From contig JANQFG010000069.1 of the NCBI GenBank assembly GCA_028277985.1, positions 62,001-126,000 of the forward strand: DNA of 64,000 nucleotides, given 5' to 3'. The DNA comes from a bacterium (GTDB lineage Bacteria; Desulfobacterota; DSWW01). Numbering within the stretch: the first letter of the stretch is position 1; every line of letters starts with the position of its first letter. Under the pieces are notes generated by a model. That model was not told the origin of the DNA. It made no database searches and was given only the letters and a program-made list of their open reading frames with translations. This document shows, piece by piece, positions 50,319 through 58,920 of the stretch. The translations under genes were made by a program, and so were the position numbers.

Positions 50319-52709
50319 ATGCCCGGAGCCAAGGATGACTATCGTAATGCGAGTCTAGCCGTCGAGGACCGTGCCCGCGACCTTCTGGCAAGGATGAGCA
50401 TGGAGGAGAAGGTTGCCCAGGTGGGATCCGTCTGGGGCCCCGATCTGCTCGAGGGGGAGCGTTTCAGCGCGGAGAAGGCGGAACCGACCCTGGCCCAGGG
50501 AATCGGCCACGTCTCTCGTCTGGGTACCGCAACCACTCTGCGGCCGGGGAACCTGGCCTCCGTTACAAACGAGATCCAGCGCTACATCCTCGAGAAAACA
50601 CGGCTGGGTATACCGGCCCTGCTCCACGAGGAGAGCTGTGCGGGTTTGACGACTCGTGATGCAACTCAGTTCCCGCAGGCGATCGGGCTAGCCAGCACCT
50701 GGGAACCGGATCTCGTAGAGTCCATGGCAGGGGTGATTCGAGAGGAAATGCTGGCGGTCGGCGCACGTCAGACTCTCGCCCCTGTGCTCGACGTGGCGCG
50801 CGATCCACGATGGGGCCGCTCCGAGGAGACTTTCGGGGAAGACCCGTATCTTGTGGGCCGTATGGGTGTGGCATATGTCAAAGGGATCCAGGGCCCTTCG
50901 CTTTCAGACGGGGTGGCCGCCACCGGGAAGCACTTCCTCGGCTACGGCGCTCCGGAGGGAGGCATGAACTGGGCGCCCTGCCAACTCCCTCGTAGGGAGC
51001 TGCTCGAGAGGATCCTGCCGCCCTTTGAGGCTGCGATTCATGAGGCGGGCATCGCGACCATCATGAACGGATATCACGAGATCGACGGAGTCCCCTGCGG
51101 GGCGTCCAAAGAGCTTCTGGACGATTTGCTCAGGGGCGAGCTCGGCTTCGACGGGCCCGTGGTGTCCGATTACCTGACCCTGGTGTTCTTGATGATCTAC
51201 CATCGCATCACCGAGGACAGAGGAGAAGCCGCGGCGCGAGCCCTCGAGGCAGGGCTCGACCTGGAACTGCCTCGCCTCGATTTTTTTCAGGATCTGCCTG
51301 CTGCCATCGAGGCAGGTAGGATCGAAGAGGCAGTCCTGGACCGGTCGGTCGGCCGTATGCTTCGTCTGAAGTTCGAGCTGGGTCTGTTCGAGTCTCCTTA
51401 CGTTGATCACGGCCCTGCTGCGGAGGCCTTCTCACGACAGGATTCACTCGATCTTGCGAGGAAGATCGGGGGGAAGTCATGCGTGTTGTTGAAGAACGAC
51501 GGGGTGCTTCCACTGAGTCGTGAGATATCCAGAATTACCGTCATCGGACCGAATGCCGCGAGTGTTCGGCACCTGCAGGGTGGATATCACTACCCGACCC
51601 ATTCGGAGCCGCAATTTGGGCCGATTTACGATGGGGAGCCTCCCCCGGACGCACCGTCCGCATTCTCGGGCGACTTTCTCGCAGGTGCCGTAGATCCGAA
51701 TCTCGATTTGAAGGCCCTCCTCCCACCCACCGTTACAATTCTGGAAGGCATCCGGGAGGCGGTAACCCCGGAAACGAAAATCGTGCACGTACAAGGTTGC
51801 GATATTCAAGACCCGGATACGAGCGGCCTGGATGAGGCCGTGGAAGCAGCAAGAGGAGCAGAAGTTGCGGTGGTGGTCGTTGGGTGCCGGTCCGGGCTGC
51901 TAAAGGGATACAGCAGCGGCGAGGCGAACGACTCGGCCGGGCTTAGACTCCCGGGGGCCCAGAGCGATCTGGTCCGGAAGGTCTCGGCGACCGGGACGCC
52001 CACCGTGGTGATACTGATTTCGGGTCGCATCCTGGTTCTGTCGGAGATGGTGGAGGGACCCGATGCGATCCTTCAGGCCTGGGTGCCGGGACAAGAAGGC
52101 GGCCATGCGGTGGCCGATGTTCTGTTCGGTGAAGTGAATCCTGCCGGGAGGCTTCCCGTTACCATGCCGAGGGCTCCGGGCCAGCTTCCGCTCTACTACA
52201 ATCACAAACCCTCGGGCGCATTCAGTCAATTCCACGGTGACTATGCCGACCTTCCGGCCTCTCCCCTGTACTGTTTCGGGCACGGCCTGTCGTACACGAG
52301 CTTCGAATACAGGGACCTAGAGATTTCGTCCCCCGAGGTGGCGGCCGGGGACTTGCTGGAGATCTCGTGCGTTGTGAAGAACGTGGGTGAACGTTCGGGC
52401 GACGAGGTCATTCAACTCTACGTGCGGCAACCCAACACGAGGGTGACCCGTCCGGTACAGGAGCTGAAGGGGTTTACGCGGGTGGAGGTGATGCCCGGGC
52501 GGGAGAGGCGCGTGCGTTTCATGCTGGACATTCGGCACTTTGCCTTTTACGATACCGACATGCGCTTCGTCGTGGAGCCGGGCAGCGTGGAGATCATGGT
52601 GGGTGCCTCGTGCCAGGATATTCGGCTTCGCGGGGAGGCCCGGATCGTGGGCGAGCGGACAGAGGTGAGCCGTGCGGATATTCCTCCCACCTCTGTTAGG
52701 CTCGACTGA
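50319..52709 (+). CDS. GH3 beta-glycosidase (beta-glucosidase/beta-xylosidase), cytosolic
   Basis: This 796-residue GH3 lacks a signal peptide. The order is GH3 barrel with ATGKHFLGYG, nucleophile Asp284 in GPVVSDYLT, alpha/beta sandwich with GKSCVLLKNDGVLPL, and a fibronectin-III-like C-terminal domain (GHGLSYTSFEY, then DEVIQLYVRQP). SDY rather than SDW at the nucleophile and the HYEID-type loop are frequent in the xylosidase/glucosidase branch. It sits 44 bp after the GH29-like gene and 33 bp before the dehydratase gene. RBS: GGGGGAAAG. Confidence 0.93.
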   Translation: MPGAKDDYRNASLAVEDRARDLLARMSMEEKVAQVGSVWGPDLLEGERFSAEKAEPTLAQGIGHVSRLGTATTLRPGNLASVTNEIQRYILEKTRLGIPALLHEESCAGLTTRDATQFPQAIGLASTWEPDLVESMAGVIREEMLAVGARQTLAPVLDVARDPRWGRSEETFGEDPYLVGRMGVAYVKGIQGPSLSDGVAATGKHFLGYGAPEGGMNWAPCQLPRRELLERILPPFEAAIHEAGIATIMNGYHEIDGVPCGASKELLDDLLRGELGFDGPVVSDYLTLVFLMIYHRITEDRGEAAARALEAGLDLELPRLDFFQDLPAAIEAGRIEEAVLDRSVGRMLRLKFELGLFESPYVDHGPAAEAFSRQDSLDLARKIGGKSCVLLKNDGVLPLSREISRITVIGPNAASVRHLQGGYHYPTHSEPQFGPIYDGEPPPDAPSAFSGDFLAGAVDPNLDLKALLPPTVTILEGIREAVTPETKIVHVQGCDIQDPDTSGLDEAVEAARGAEVAVVVVGCRSGLLKGYSSGEANDSAGLRLPGAQSDLVRKVSATGTPTVVILISGRILVLSEMVEGPDAILQAWVPGQEGGHAVADVLFGEVNPAGRLPVTMPRAPGQLPLYYNHKPSGAFSQFHGDYADLPASPLYCFGHGLSYTSFEYRDLEISSPEVAAGDLLEISCVVKNVGERSGDEVIQLYVRQPNTRVTRPVQELKGFTRVEVMPGRERRVRFMLDIRHFAFYDTDMRFVVEPGSVEIMVGASCQDIRLRGEARIVGERTEVSRADIPPTSVRLD

Positions 52710-52742
52710 TGCTTGCGCCCACCACCTTTCTAGGAGGTTGAG

Positions 52743-54455
52743 TTGGGCAAGAAGAAACAGCCGGAAGGCATCTACAAGAACCTGACCTCCTACGGTGACG
52801 TAGAATTCAGCAAGTACATGCGTCGCGCTTTCCTGGCTGCGGCCGGCTACGATGAAGAAGATCTGGAACGGCCCATCGTCGGGATCGCGGATACCTCATC
52901 CGATTACAACCCGTGCCACCGGCAGATGCCCGAGCTGGTGGACGCGGTCAAACGGGGGGTGCTCGAGGCCGGCGGGCTGCCGCTCGTGTTCCCGACCCTT
53001 TCCCTGAATGAGGTGCTCGTCAGCCCCACCACCATGCTGTACCGGAACCTGCTGGCCATGGTCACCGAAGAGATGATCCGGGCCCAGCCGATGGATGCCG
53101 TGGTGCTTATGGGCGGGTGTGACAAGACCGTGCCGGCCCAGCTGATGGCGGCGATCTCAGCAGACGTCCCGGCCATCTCGGTGGTCACGGGTCCGATGAT
53201 GACCGGAAGCTTTCGCGGCGAACCGCTCGGTGCTTGTACGGATTGCAGAAGGTTCTGGGCCGAGCACCGCGCAGGCGAGCTCGACGAGCTGGAAATCCGG
53301 GAAGTCGAGCAGTCCCTTTGTCCCACCGCAGGGACCTGCATGGTCATGGGTACCGCCTCCACCATGGCATGTGCCACGGAGGCGCTCGGAATGATGCTTC
53401 CGGGGGGCGCGACTCCGCCGTCCGGGGCCGGGGACCGACTGCGCAACGCGGTGGCCTCGGGTCGTCGTGCCGTAGGCCTGGCAAAGGCCGATGCGAGGCC
53501 TTCCACCTTCCTGACTCGAAACTCATTCATGAACGCCCTGACCGTGCTTTCCGCGGTGAGTGGCTCTACGAACGCCGTGATTCATCTCACGGCCATGGCG
53601 CTCCGCGCCGGTATTCGTCTCACCCTGGATGATTTCCACGAGGTTTCATCAAGGGTGCCGGTTCTGGTGGATTGCAAGCCGGCCGGCTCGGGCTACATGG
53701 AGGATTTCCACAACGCGGGTGGGGTCCCAGCGCTGTTGAAGGTCCTCGAACCCGTGCTGGATGGTTCCTGCGAGGGGGTAGCCGGGAGGTCGTTGGGAGA
53801 GATGCTTGCCGACGCGGCGTCCCCAGGCTCGTGGCAATCTACGGTTCGCAGCTTGGACGAGCCTGTTGCTCCTCCCGGCGCGCTTGCAGCCCTTTATGGT
53901 TCCCTGGCCCCCGATGGTGCGGTCATCAAGGTAGCTGCTGCTACCCCTTCATTGCTAAGACATAGGGGAACGGCGGTTGTCTTCGAATCTGCCGAAGACC
54001 TGGTGAACCGTATCGACGACCCCTCCCTGTCGATCGATCCGGAGTCGGTCCTGGTTCTACGGAACGCAGGGCCCATCGGGGCGGGCATGCCGGAAGCGGG
54101 TTGCCTCACCATCCCGAAACGACTTGCGAGCCAAGGGGTCCGCGACATGGTTCGTGTGACCGATGCGAGGATGAGCGGAACAGCCTTCGGGACAGTGGTT
54201 CTTCACTGTTGCCCGGAAGCCGCAACCGGCGGCCCACTTGCCCTGGTCCGAGATGGAGATCCGATCGAGCTCGACACGAAGGAGCGACGGATCGACCTGT
54301 GTGTAGACCCGGCTGAGCTGGATCGACGTCGCGCCGAGCTCGTGCAACCCTCGATTCCGAAACGGGGCTGGGCAAACCTCCACGGCCGGAGTGTTCTGCC
54401 CGCCCATCTGGGAGCCGATATGGACTTCTTGGCTCCCGACAACATAAGCCGCTGA
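52743..54455 (+). CDS. IlvD/Edd-family sugar-acid dehydratase
   Basis: This 570-residue protein belongs to the dihydroxy-acid/phosphogluconate dehydratase family. Cys58 (YNPCHRQ), Cys126 (GGCDKTVPA) and Cys199 (TAGTCMVMGTAST) would bind a [2Fe-2S] or [4Fe-4S] cluster. The sequence style and operon context suggest a D-xylonate, L-arabonate or related pentonate dehydratase rather than biosynthetic IlvD. The start is TTG with a strong ribosome-binding site (AGGAGG, 5 nt). It is the last operon gene and would handle aldonic acids made by sugar dehydrogenases. Confidence 0.9.
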   Translation: MGKKKQPEGIYKNLTSYGDVEFSKYMRRAFLAAAGYDEEDLERPIVGIADTSSDYNPCHRQMPELVDAVKRGVLEAGGLPLVFPTLSLNEVLVSPTTMLYRNLLAMVTEEMIRAQPMDAVVLMGGCDKTVPAQLMAAISADVPAISVVTGPMMTGSFRGEPLGACTDCRRFWAEHRAGELDELEIREVEQSLCPTAGTCMVMGTASTMACATEALGMMLPGGATPPSGAGDRLRNAVASGRRAVGLAKADARPSTFLTRNSFMNALTVLSAVSGSTNAVIHLTAMALRAGIRLTLDDFHEVSSRVPVLVDCKPAGSGYMEDFHNAGGVPALLKVLEPVLDGSCEGVAGRSLGEMLADAASPGSWQSTVRSLDEPVAPPGALAALYGSLAPDGAVIKVAAATPSLLRHRGTAVVFESAEDLVNRIDDPSLSIDPESVLVLRNAGPIGAGMPEAGCLTIPKRLASQGVRDMVRVTDARMSGTAFGTVVLHCCPEAATGGPLALVRDGDPIELDTKERRIDLCVDPAELDRRRAELVQPSIPKRGWANLHGRSVLPAHLGADMDFLAPDNISR

Positions 54456-54471
54456 CTCCCGAGCGACTCTT

Positions 54472-54508
54472 ATCCCCCTTGCCGTCTACGCAAAGAGGGA
54501 TTTCTTTG
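54472..54508 (+). terminator. Rho-independent terminator of the GH13-dehydratase operon
   Basis: ATCCCCCTTGC pairs with GCAAAGAGGGAT around a 7-nt loop with one bulge, followed by TTCTTT. It begins 17 bp after the dehydratase stop. Confidence 0.72.
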
Positions 54509-54669
54509 ACTCGATAGAACGCCCGGAGGATGCCGCAAATGTGGGTGATTCTCCTGTAAACGGCAACGGGATGCCTTGTTGAGGCGCAGTCAGCATCTTG
54601 TCGGTGGTGATACAAAGATCCAATAGGTCAAGAGAAGATATGGAACGCCGGAAGAAAGGATACGGACAG

Positions 54670-55044
54670 ATGACAAGGTCACTTGTGATCTCTTTGCTTG
54701 CCGCTCTCCTCTTGAGCGGGTGTGTCGATCTCACGGTGGAAAAGTATCACGACTTCTACTATGACTATCGACAAGCACTCAATGTGATGTGTGAGGACAA
54801 TCTGGGAGGAGAATTCATAGGCATAGTCTATCCCCAAGAATCCTGGAACGGTCAAGTTCATCATGTGATGAATCTTCTGGAACTGGGAATGAATCCGTTC
54901 GCCGACGAGGTCCACTGCGATCTGGAAGATAATCGCTACGACTGCTGCGGTGAGGTGAGTTTTCCCCCATGGGTGGAGGCGCGTTCGGTCACTCTATACT
55001 GCGGCAAATATAGATGTATGTGCTATGGGGAGACCTGTGCATAG
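54670..55044 (+). CDS. Small Cys-rich lipoprotein of unknown function
   Basis: This 124-residue protein has a lipoprotein signal (MTRSLVISLLAALLLSGC, Cys18). The mature part has eight further cysteines, clustered in the last third (CCGE, YCGKYRCMCYGETC), suggesting disulfides. I recognise no family. The ATG at 54670 is chosen because it gives the signal peptide; the frame opens at 54598. A weak hairpin (GAGGGA at 55075, TCCCTC at 55099) follows the stop. Confidence 0.62.
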   Translation: MTRSLVISLLAALLLSGCVDLTVEKYHDFYYDYRQALNVMCEDNLGGEFIGIVYPQESWNGQVHHVMNLLELGMNPFADEVHCDLEDNRYDCCGEVSFPPWVEARSVTLYCGKYRCMCYGETCA

Positions 55045-55289
55045 ACTTGTGTCCCAACCGTGTGACGAGAATTAGAGGGATTGCGGTGAAATCGCTTGTC
55101 CCTCCAAACGGCGAGTGACGGAGTCGCAACCCTTCTGATCTGTGTCTCCATTCGAGTGCAAGGAAATGATTCCGTCAGGAAGCGAGCAATCGAGGTCATC
55201 ATAGTAGGGTTTCGTTCTCTTTAACATACAACTCCGGTCGTCGATATTCTGTGGGCTTTCCGTAACCCATTTCCTCAGGGAGGAGAAAC

Positions 55290-55865
55290 ATGAAGGTTGT
55301 TTGTTTGTTCGGGAGTCCCAAATCGAAAGGGAACAGCGCATTTCTTGCGCAACGCTTCTGCGCAGCTGCTGAGGCCAAGGGTGCAGAGGTTGAGACATTC
55401 AGCTTGAATGAACTCACCTATCGTGGTTGCCAGGCCTGTATGGCATGTAAAAGAAAGCACGACCGGTGTGTTCTCGAGGACGATTTGGGGCCGGTACTGA
55501 ACGCTGTCAGGCAGACCGATGTCCTGGTATTGGCCTCACCGGTCTACTACGGAGAAGTAACGAGCCAGATGAAGGGCTTCATTGACCGTACTTTTTCTTT
55601 TCTCACCCCGGAATTCAAAACCAATCCGCAGAATATGAGCCGTCTGGCTGCGGGGAAGAGTCTGGTGTTCATTCAGGTACAGACCGCTGATGATGAATCC
55701 AGTTTCAATGATATCTTTCCGAGATACGCACCCTTTTTCAAATGGTTCGGCTTTGCTGATCATCATCTCATCCGGGCCTGCGGCGTCCCGAATCCCGGCG
55801 ATGTGAAGGACAAGGAGGAGGTGCTCAAGCAGGTTGAAGAGACGGCTTCTGTGTTGTTTGGGTGA
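55290..55865 (+). CDS. Iron-sulfur flavoprotein / NADPH-dependent FMN reductase family
   Basis: This 191-residue flavodoxin-fold protein has FGSPKSKGNSAFLA for FMN phosphate binding and SPVYYGEVTSQMKGFIDR for the flavin ring. GCQACMACKRKHDRC at 46-60 (Cys47, 50, 53, 60; C-x2-C-x2-C-x6-C) matches the [4Fe-4S] motif of Isf-type proteins. Electron transfer or quinone/azo reduction is the usual role. RBS: GGGAGGAGAAAC. It is monocistronic. Confidence 0.9.
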   Translation: MKVVCLFGSPKSKGNSAFLAQRFCAAAEAKGAEVETFSLNELTYRGCQACMACKRKHDRCVLEDDLGPVLNAVRQTDVLVLASPVYYGEVTSQMKGFIDRTFSFLTPEFKTNPQNMSRLAAGKSLVFIQVQTADDESSFNDIFPRYAPFFKWFGFADHHLIRACGVPNPGDVKDKEEVLKQVEETASVLFG

Positions 55866-55912
55866 GCAACCCGGGGACAAAGCTCCGACTAGGTGTCTAC
55901 ATGGAGTTACAT

Positions 55913-56183
55913 GGGGTCGGACCAAGCCAAGTGTTTGGTTCAACTAGGCAATCATGCCAAATGAGTGCCTCTGCCGGCCTTAGACAGGTTATTTCCCCCC
56001 AAAAAGCAAGGCTTAAGTCTAGCGGCAGCAATATCAGGTGAGTCTGGTCGTCTTTCTTTCTTCGATGAACTACGCACTTGTGGTGGTGATTTGACGCCCA
56101 AGAATGAGGCCTCTAAGCGGTTCGCATAGCCTTCTCAAGGGCACATTCTCAGCAATTTCAATCACCTGGCTTGGTCCGACCCC
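55913..56183. mobile_element. MITE-like element with terminal inverted repeats
   Basis: GGGGTCGGACCAAGCCA at 55913-55929 is matched perfectly, in inverted orientation, by 56167-56183; similarity continues imperfectly for about 8 more bases. The ends are 271 bp apart. The inside has no gene; a 54-codon open frame starting near 55960 matches no family I recognise. The terminal GGGGTCGGACC pattern resembles ends linked to REP/Y1-type elements. It fills most of the gap between the flavoprotein and the regulator. Confidence 0.65.
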
Positions 56184-56258
56184 GTATCAATATCTTCCCG
56201 CTCAAGGGGAAGCCTGAGGCGTTGATTTGCAGGCAACTCGAGAGGTCTTTCAAAGGTG

Positions 56259-57149
56259 TCAGCGATCGGAAATCCCGACCAGCAGAAAGCGTCTGAAGAT
56301 GTCCAGGATCCTTTCGGTCGAGTACTTGTCGTCCATCAGAAGGCGGTAGCACAGCAGATCAAAGCCTCCCAGAACGATGTAGCTGAACAATTCCGAGTCC
56401 TCCTGGGTCCCCGAGATCAGCCCCTCATCGTGCGCCTTCCTTATGTCCTGTTCCAAAGGGTCCAGGATCCTCCTGTAGATCGCTTGAACACTCAACTCCC
56501 GCCTGCTCTCCGGGCCGATCGACTCCGCACGGATGATGTCGAGGATCTTATGGTATTTCTCGTAAAACCGGATGTAGGCTTCCCCGCGTTTGGTCATGCG
56601 GACAAAAAAGTCAGACTCGTCTACGATCGTCTGCTCGGTTTGCGTAAGCTCCCCCACGATGTGATCAAAGACCGCGACCAGGAGGTCGTGCTTGTTGTCG
56701 AAGTACAGGTAAAAGGTTCGCTTGGATATGTGCAGGGTATCCGTGACGTGGCTCACGTGTGTGCGAAGATACCCCTTGGAAGAAAAGAGCTCTATGGCCG
56801 CCTCGACAATTCGCTGCCTCTGCTTCTTGCCCTTTGAGCGAGGAGCGGCTTTCGTCTCAGGTGCGGCGAATTCCGTTGGTGACGATCTCCAGTAATCTCC
56901 GAAGCGCAGCCGAACTTCCTGGCGGATGGCAGCGACCGGCATGCCCCGTTCCTCCCGCTGTTTCCGAATGTAAGTGAGACATTCCAGGTGGGCATCCGTG
57001 TATAGCGCCATCGTACGGCCGGTCTTCAAGGGTGGAGGCAGGAGCCCCTCTCTATAGTAATAGTGGATCGTGTAACGACTGACACCCGCCTTCTTGGATA
57101 GTTCCCCGATGCGCATCCAGTTGTGTGAAATCCCCGGATCTGTGTGCAT
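56259..57149 (-). CDS. MerR-TetR hybrid transcriptional regulator
   Basis: This 296-residue protein has two DNA-binding domains. Residues 12-80 are a MerR-type winged helix (MRIGELSKKAGVSRYTIHYY, then EGLLPPP). Residues 110-156 are a TetR helix-turn-helix (IVEAAIELFSSKGYLRTHVS, then ISKRTFYLYF). The remainder is a TetR ligand-binding domain. The start at 57149 follows TTATGGAGTGATT. It is divergent from the flavoprotein/Fe-S operon and probably regulates it. Its own upstream region contains TATACAG motifs also found at the target promoter. Confidence 0.9.
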   Translation of the reverse strand: MHTDPGISHNWMRIGELSKKAGVSRYTIHYYYREGLLPPPLKTGRTMALYTDAHLECLTYIRKQREERGMPVAAIRQEVRLRFGDYWRSSPTEFAAPETKAAPRSKGKKQRQRIVEAAIELFSSKGYLRTHVSHVTDTLHISKRTFYLYFDNKHDLLVAVFDHIVGELTQTEQTIVDESDFFVRMTKRGEAYIRFYEKYHKILDIIRAESIGPESRRELSVQAIYRRILDPLEQDIRKAHDEGLISGTQEDSELFSYIVLGGFDLLCYRLLMDDKYSTERILDIFRRFLLVGISDR

Positions 57150-57168
57150 AATCACTCCATAAATTACA

Positions 57169-57186
57169 TATACAGTAAATATACAA
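57169..57186. promoter_or_regulatory. Direct TATACA repeats before the MerR-TetR gene
   Basis: TATACAG (57169-57175) and TATACAA (57180-57186) repeat with an 11-bp period, one helical turn, just upstream of the regulator start. The same heptamer flanks the divergent promoter start at 57341 and 57374. Confidence 0.45.
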
Positions 57187-57317
57187 TTGAATCTCATCCG
57201 TCTTTTACAGCAGGCGGGAAGGAATGTCAAGAGAAAACCTCTGCAATCATAACTAATTTAATATAAAAGATAAATAGGCAAGTATACGGAAAAGTTGAGG
57301 GGTTCCCCACATTTTCC

Positions 57318-57346
57318 TTGACAGGGAGGGGAACGGTTGCTATACA
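57318..57346 (+). promoter_or_regulatory. Sigma70-type promoter of the flavin/Fe-S operon
   Basis: TTGACA (57318-57323), 17 bp, TATACA (57341-57346), about 55 bp upstream of the first gene. Confidence 0.7.
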
Positions 57347-57380
57347 GAAAGGAAACGTACCTGTTTCAGACTTCTGTATA
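57341..57380. promoter_or_regulatory. Inverted repeat operator candidate overlapping the -10 box
   Basis: TATACAGAA (57341-57349) and TTCTGTATA (57372-57380) form a perfect 9-bp inverted repeat with a 22-bp gap. The left arm contains the -10 box and the right arm lies in the leader. The placement suits repression by the divergent MerR-TetR protein. Confidence 0.55.
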
Positions 57381-57400
57381 CTAGCTGGAGAGCTTGAAGC

Positions 57401-58885
57401 ATGGAAAAGGAGGTGCCGGATATGGTCGGAAGAGAAGAGCTTGTGAAGATCGTAGGCAGCGAGAATGTGGCGGAGGGTTCGGAAGCCCTGGAGGAATACG
57501 CGAGCGATTCGAGTTTCGTGCAGCGGATCAGGCCCGGGTCCATCGTGAAGGCAGACAGCGCCGAGGCGGTGCAGGCCGTCGTCAAATGGGCCAACGAGAC
57601 CCGCACGCCTCTTGTGCCTGTCAGTTCCGGCCCCCCCCATTTTCGCGGAGACACCGTGCCCGGCGTGGGAGGCGCGGCGGTCGTGGATCTGAGTGGCATG
57701 AAGAAGATCATGAGGGTGGACCGCCGGAACCGTGTCGTGATGATCGAGCCGGGGGTGACCTTCGGAGAGTTGATTCCTGCGCTGGAAAAAGAAGGAATGG
57801 CCCCCTTCATGACATTCCTTCCCCGAAGCTCCAAATCGGTGGTTACAAGCTTCCTGGAAAGGACACCCATCACCATACCACGGCATCACTGGGAAGCGCA
57901 GGATCCTCTGCACTGCGTTGAGGTGATTTACGGAGACGGGGAACGTATGCGCACCGGTTCGGCAGCCGGTCCGGGCACGCTGGAGGAACAATGGAAAGTC
58001 GGCCGTGCTCAGATTCGCGGCATGGGTCCGTCTCAGGTGGATTTCACCCGGCTCCTTCAAGGCGCCCAGGGCACCATGGGCATTGTCACATGGGCCACCA
58101 TCCGCTGCAGGCCGCTCCCGAAAGTCAAGAAGCCATTTCTGGTAGTCAATGATGACATCGAACCGTTGATCGATCTCGCCTACAAGGTCACCTACAGGAA
58201 GCTGGGCGAAGAGCTGCTGATCATGAGCGACACGGAGCTCCGTTCCGTCATGGGGAAGGGGAGGGGGGCGAACGATAAACGCAAGGGAGCGATTCCATCT
58301 TGGATTCTCTACTACAGTATCGAAGGTGACGGCTTCCTTCCGGAAGACAAGGTCGCCTACCAGGAACAGGAATCGATCAAGCTGGCTCGGGAAACCGGCC
58401 TGGAGCTGCAATCCGGGATTTCCGAGGTCCGTGCTGAAGAGGTATCCGCCGTCCTATCCCGGCCTTGTCCGGATCCTTACTGGAAGCTTGGACCAAAGGG
58501 CGGCCATGAGGACATCTTCTTCATTACCACCCTCGACAGGACTCCTGAATTCATAAGGCGGATGTACGAGTTGGCGGATCAATACGGGTACGCTTCCGAC
58601 GATATCGGCATCTACCTTCAGCCCACCATACAGGGATGCAACTGCCATCTGGAGTTCAGCCTGCCTTACAACCCGGAAGACAATCTGGAAACGGCTGCCG
58701 CAAGGCGGCTCGTGGAGAGAGGGGCCGAAGCACTGGGTCAAATGGGCGGGTTCTTCTCTAGACCTTACGGGACCTGGAGCCGGTTCGCTTATGACCGTCA
58801 AGGGATGACCGTGATCGGACAAAGAAAGCTCAAGGATATCTTTGATCCGAACGGGATCATGAACCCCGCGAAGCACTGCTACTGA
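57401..58885 (+). CDS. FAD-linked oxidase, GlcD/VAO superfamily
   Basis: This 494-residue flavoprotein has a PCMH-type FAD domain: TPLVPVSSG, VVDLSGMKKIMRVD, then VMIEPGVTFGEL (about residues 108-130). The C-terminal FAD-oxidase domain ends in DPNGIMNPAKHCY. PRHHWEAQDPLHCVEV is where vanillyl-alcohol-oxidase/4-cresol-type enzymes have the TPYGEH region, so an aromatic alcohol substrate is as possible as a 2-hydroxyacid. It opens an operon with a CCG Fe-S protein and a second flavoprotein. Confidence 0.88.
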   Translation: MEKEVPDMVGREELVKIVGSENVAEGSEALEEYASDSSFVQRIRPGSIVKADSAEAVQAVVKWANETRTPLVPVSSGPPHFRGDTVPGVGGAAVVDLSGMKKIMRVDRRNRVVMIEPGVTFGELIPALEKEGMAPFMTFLPRSSKSVVTSFLERTPITIPRHHWEAQDPLHCVEVIYGDGERMRTGSAAGPGTLEEQWKVGRAQIRGMGPSQVDFTRLLQGAQGTMGIVTWATIRCRPLPKVKKPFLVVNDDIEPLIDLAYKVTYRKLGEELLIMSDTELRSVMGKGRGANDKRKGAIPSWILYYSIEGDGFLPEDKVAYQEQESIKLARETGLELQSGISEVRAEEVSAVLSRPCPDPYWKLGPKGGHEDIFFITTLDRTPEFIRRMYELADQYGYASDDIGIYLQPTIQGCNCHLEFSLPYNPEDNLETAAARRLVERGAEALGQMGGFFSRPYGTWSRFAYDRQGMTVIGQRKLKDIFDPNGIMNPAKHCY

Positions 58886-58920
58886 GACTACGGGCATTTC
58901 AGCAAGAGGAGGGAATATAC

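Noticed and set aside
55221..55229. TTAACATAC half-site before the flavoprotein gene
   Set aside because: Only one arm of the regulon operator is present, with no matching second arm or promoter geometry.
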